From: Nemania diffusa
Taxonomy: Eukaryota; Ascomycota; Sordariomycetes; Xylariales; Xylariaceae
NCBI GenBank assembly: GCA_038501195.1
Contig: JBBPUQ010000003.1
Coordinates: 1,690,501-1,754,500 of the forward strand
Reading direction: 5' to 3'
DNA: 64,000 nucleotides
Part shown: piece by piece, positions 60,758 through 64,000 of the stretch
How positions within the stretch are numbered: position 1 is the first letter of the stretch
Layout: every line of letters starts with the position of its first letter
Made by a program: the position numbers and the translations under genes
Notes under the pieces: model-generated
Databases searched by the model: none
What the model saw: the letters and a program-made list of their open reading frames with translations, nothing else
What the model was told of the DNA's origin: nothing

Positions 60758-62580
60758 CTATACCGCCTGAACCCAGATCTGAAAGGGGTGAGTTAGCCTC
60801 TAACTGTCATAAGGGGAAATCAAGGTAGGGTTATATGATGATGGTGGTGCTGCTAGTGCTGCTGATGAAAACTTACCTCCATTTTCCCAATATCCTCCCG
60901 CTTTTTCCGTGCCATAGATTTCACGCTCATCATGACCATATCTAGGTCATCCTGGTCTCCCATCGTGATCATATCAGACTGCGGCGCATCCTCGTCGCGC
61001 ACCTTAATCTTGAAACGACCCCTCATGCCGAATTTCTCGCGAACTTTCTCTTCTAGGTCAACGTACTCTATAGCCGCACCAATCATTATGTATCGAACAT
61101 CTTCGGCGTGCACCTTGACCCTAACTTTGCGAATGTCTGGACGCCTTGACCCTCCGCGTATCGAACCCGATGTCGAGGCCACAGGCCGTCGGTTAGACAC
61201 CATTTCGAAGTCGCCCTCATCGAAGGAGTCGTATTCGCTACCCTCCTCCTCTTCCTCGATATATTTCTGCGGGTTCCGCCTGCTCCCTTGCGACCGGCGT
61301 CTTCCTCCAGTACTACCGCCACTGTACATATCATAGACGTCATCTGGGTAGCTTCCATCGTCATCATTTCGTGAACCTCGGTTCCTAGGTGGCTCAGCCC
61401 TCGAGTAGCTCCTTTGAGGAGGCGACCGCGCTTCAGAGGCTGCTCTTGCAGGCATTCTGCGGTCACTCTGTGGGGATGTTGTCTTCTCGTATTTGGCGCT
61501 TCGTCCGTTTGAATCGGGGATGTTCAACTTAGCAGGCGCGGGTTTGGGTCCATTGCGAACAGAAGCACCCCGGCTCATGCCCGCGGGCTTGTCGTTCTCG
61601 GGGGGTGGCGTGGGAGGGAAGGCATTGCGGCCGGCAGGTGGCTCTGATTGTTGTCTTCTACTTTGCAATCCAGGTTTTACGAGGTTCGTAGCCGCGAATG
61701 AAATGTTGTCCGTGGGACGGTCGTCCTTCTCTGCGCCTCTTCCTGCGTTCTTGATCTCGGACCCAGCGAATCCCGTGAAAGCGTTGGATCGGTCTGAGGC
61801 AGCTACTAGACGAGCCTTTCCAAGGTAATCCTTCGTCTTCAGGTTCCGGACCTTGGCTTCGTTGGGTCGGTAAACTACGCCCACTGGTATCGAGAACACT
61901 GTGTAGCCCTAGATGACTGTCAGACCTGCACTCGCTTAATGAGTTGATGCCGCCTACCTCTGCCTCCTCTCTTATAGCCTCATCAATCACGTTGTGATCC
62001 TCAACCACCTTCTCTTTCACTGCATAGTTGAGATCCTGCATACCAGACTCCTTCTGTTGCAGATATATGTAGCAGAGACCGCGATTAAATAGAACCTCGC
62101 ATGAGTATAACTTGAATAGTAGACCCAATTGCGCATAATCAATCATGGTGTTTCCTCGCAAGTATAGTAGTGTGTCGTTAAAGTTCGCCAGGGCTTCCTC
62201 GAAGTCGCCAAGCAGGAAGTTGGATACACCTTGCTGAAAGTATGCAACAGCAAGATACGAATCCAATCGGATAGCTCTCTGGTAGCATTCGACCTATATG
62301 CTACTGTTAGCAGGTTGCAGCTAAGGACTAGTCTTATTCACTAACAGCTTTCTCATGTTCGCCAAGCGTGGCATGGATAACACCCATATTAAATAAGATC
62401 TTAGAGGTATCCGAGATTGCTTCGAATTCTCTTAGTGCATCCTCGAATTCATTGTTGTCATACCGGCCGAGGGCCGATACCCACGTCTCTATCTCCTATA
62501 GTTGCACACAAGTTAGCATGTCACAACGTTCCTCAAACAAAGTATTTTTTTAAGGAAATACCCACCTGCTTCAAAGACAT
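60758..62580 (-). CDS. noxR: NoxR, NADPH oxidase regulatory subunit, p67phox-like (5 exons, 517 aa)
   Basis: Exons: 62566-62580 (15 nt), 62346-62495, 61958-62293, 60877-61908 and 60758-60778 (21 nt); sum 1,554 nt. The protein starts MSLKQEIETWVSALGRYD and residues 1 to about 165 form TPR repeats (LFNMGVIHATLGEHEKAVEC, AVAYFQQGVSNFLLGDFEEA, CEVLFNRGLCYIYLQQKESG), followed by the activation-domain-like GYTVFSIPVGVVYRP at about 168-182. A long Pro/Ser/Arg-rich linker leads to a PB1 domain at about 427-511 (RKVRVKVHAEDVRYIMI, DEDAPQSDMITMGDQDDLDM), and the spliced last exon adds IWVQAV. This is the fungal NoxR layout; it lacks the SH3 domains of mammalian p67phox. With the GTPase Rac it activates NoxA/NoxB, controlling hyphal ROS, fruiting bodies, fusion and, in plant-associated fungi, infection. 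Without the last intron the frame would end HQQH, so the 21-nt exon is chosen on family grounds. Confidence 0.93.
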
Positions 62581-64000
62581 TATCACTTAATGGCAGTTAA
62601 CGTAATTTGTGCTAGTAGCTTTATCCAGAAAGCAGAGGCGCACAGCCGCTATAGCGACCGTAATATTAGAATAACAGTGTCGTCTCGTGGTTCAATCTCG
62701 CGGAATTTTGATGTTCGTTGAACTATTATTTCGCTTCCTCAGAGTTAAAAAAAAGTGCTCCCCGTTTTACGGCGGTCCGTGTTGTTATCCCTTACTGAAA
62801 TAGCTTGGTAGATAAATTCGTGGGAGACGATGATAAGAGGAACTAGTAGTTTCCCCCGCTTCTCGTATTTCTTGGCTCGGCCGAATGGTATATAGATAGT
62901 ATATAGCCTGCTGAAGCCGAAACCGCTGGTTTGGCTTGTCGTCGAATTTGCGAAACAAGAGCGAGGTCGCACTCAGAGTCGAGGTGTATTATATCAGAGA
63001 TGGGAGGATGGTTGGTTGTGCAGGGCTGTGTAGAGGTACAGGTGCACAACGGCGGCGGCCCAACAAGGAAATCCCTTCACTATCTGGAACCAAGACACTA
63101 AGTCCAATTCTCTATATCGGTGTCAAAAAAGAAAACGATCGAGCACGGGAGACTGATTAGCTAGGTGAGGTAGGGTTGTAGATATGGTAGCTGGTCTCAA
63201 TGAGTGAGTGAGTGAGAGCAACGACGACGATGAAAAGGCCAGCGCCTACACAGAGGCGGGAAGTGGACGGGGGCGGAAAGGACAGTGGTAGTTAAGAGGG
63301 TTCAGAAAGGCAAGTCTGTGCCGAGGGGCATGGACTAGGTAGATGTATACGCAGGGTACAAGTGCGCAAGTGCAGTGATAGACGGGATGAATTATCTGGG
63401 CTGGTCAAGGCTTGGTTGGACTGGCTAGATGTCATGCAGTGCACGCACTACACTATGTATGTATGTATGTGTATGCCGCCGTGACCTGCCAGCAGGCCAG
63501 CGAATACAGTAACTGCTGCTGGTGCAACGCTAATTAAGGGTACGGGGTACCTGAGCCTGGCAGTCGGGGACGAGGAGGAGGAGGACGCACTCAAAACGAA
63601 GTTGATGCTAGCCAGGGTCAAATCGGGAGCGGCAGGGGCAGGGTTGCTTACAGGGGCCGCCTTGCTGGCTCGATCCCCTCGTGCAAGGAGACTAGGTAGG
63701 TAGGTATAGGTAGATACCTAGGTGCAGAATAGCGCCGGAATAGCTATCTCAGAGTACCTATTCCGTACGCGTAAAGTACGTATGCGTAAAGGAATCACCA
63801 AGCATGTGTCAGTGTAAGATGCTATAATTCCTCGACAGCGTACAATGCCAAAGACAGACAGATTTGTTGTTTGTTCGTTGCTTCCTTCGTGTTCCACGTT
63901 TGCTTCCTAAACCTCTGCTCTCGGTATTCTATTCTTAAATAGACCAAATCGACAATTTGTGTTTGCCTAAGACATTTTGCTACAGCCACAGGAGGATGAT
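62581..64000. other. NoxR promoter region and unannotated window end
   Basis: About 1.4 kb upstream of NoxR, holding tetranucleotide repeats (TGAG units at 63200-63217, TATG units at 63454-63475), a GAGGAG tract near 63574-63585 and TAGGTAGGTA words at 63694-63725. No gene was recognised. Confidence 0.5.

Overview
The window is nuclear DNA of a filamentous ascomycete (Pezizomycotina, most likely Sordariomycetes). Evidence: short introns (mostly 50-100 bp) with GTRNGT-type donors and CTRAC-like branch sites, a NoxR subunit (p67phox-like, Nox-bearing filamentous fungi), a Con7-type C2H2 regulator, an AA9 polysaccharide monooxygenase, and intergenic DNA full of the short palindrome family TAGGTACCTA / TACCTACC. 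Species cannot be named from sequence alone. All splice sites were placed by eye from reading frame, consensus sites and remembered family alignments, so exon ends should be checked with RNA data.

Layout. 1-400 (-): N-terminus of the ribosome-biogenesis protein RRP5, cut by the window edge. 901-3574 (+): YMC020W-like alpha/beta hydrolase, divergent from RRP5. 5027-13834 (+): one 2,935-codon exon for the giant lipid-transfer protein FMP27/Hobbit. 15103-15986 (-): ESCRT-II subunit SNF8/VPS22. 16.0-18.2 kb: AT-rich DNA with a broken DUF6546 gene. 18255-19066 (+): ribosomal protein uS9/RPS16 with very small exons. 19.1-23.5 kb: gene-empty. 23489-24787 (-): U5 snRNP assembly factor AAR2. 24.8-30.0 kb: gene-empty, microsatellite-rich. 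30042-31751 (-): C2H2 regulator CON7. 31.8-45.2 kb: about 13.5 kb without a recognisable protein gene. 45245-45373 (+): intron-bearing tRNA-Asp(GTC). 46019-47394 (-): AA9 LPMO. 48469-50971 (-): DEAD-box helicase DBP2 with a long late intron. 51859-54203 (-): bifunctional thiamine gene THI20-like (ThiD + TenA). 54955-59033 (-): TORC2 subunit Rictor/STE20/TSC11. 60758-62580 (-): NoxR.

The genes are mostly conserved housekeeping or developmental regulators: ribosome and RNA biology (RRP5, RPS16, AAR2, DBP2, tRNA-Asp), membrane and lipid traffic (FMP27, SNF8), growth signalling (Rictor) and ROS/conidiation control (NoxR, CON7), plus one secreted enzyme (AA9) and one vitamin gene (THI20). They do not form a metabolic cluster, and no transposon with recognisable coding sequence, CRISPR or prophage-like element is visible.

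No clearly new system was found. The most useful second looks are the DBP2 intron at the position linked to autoregulation in yeast, the tRNA-Asp intron abutting C38, the tiny exons of RPS16 and NoxR, the DUF6546 relic, and the large gene-empty region upstream of CON7 carrying the palindromic TAGGTACCTA repeats.
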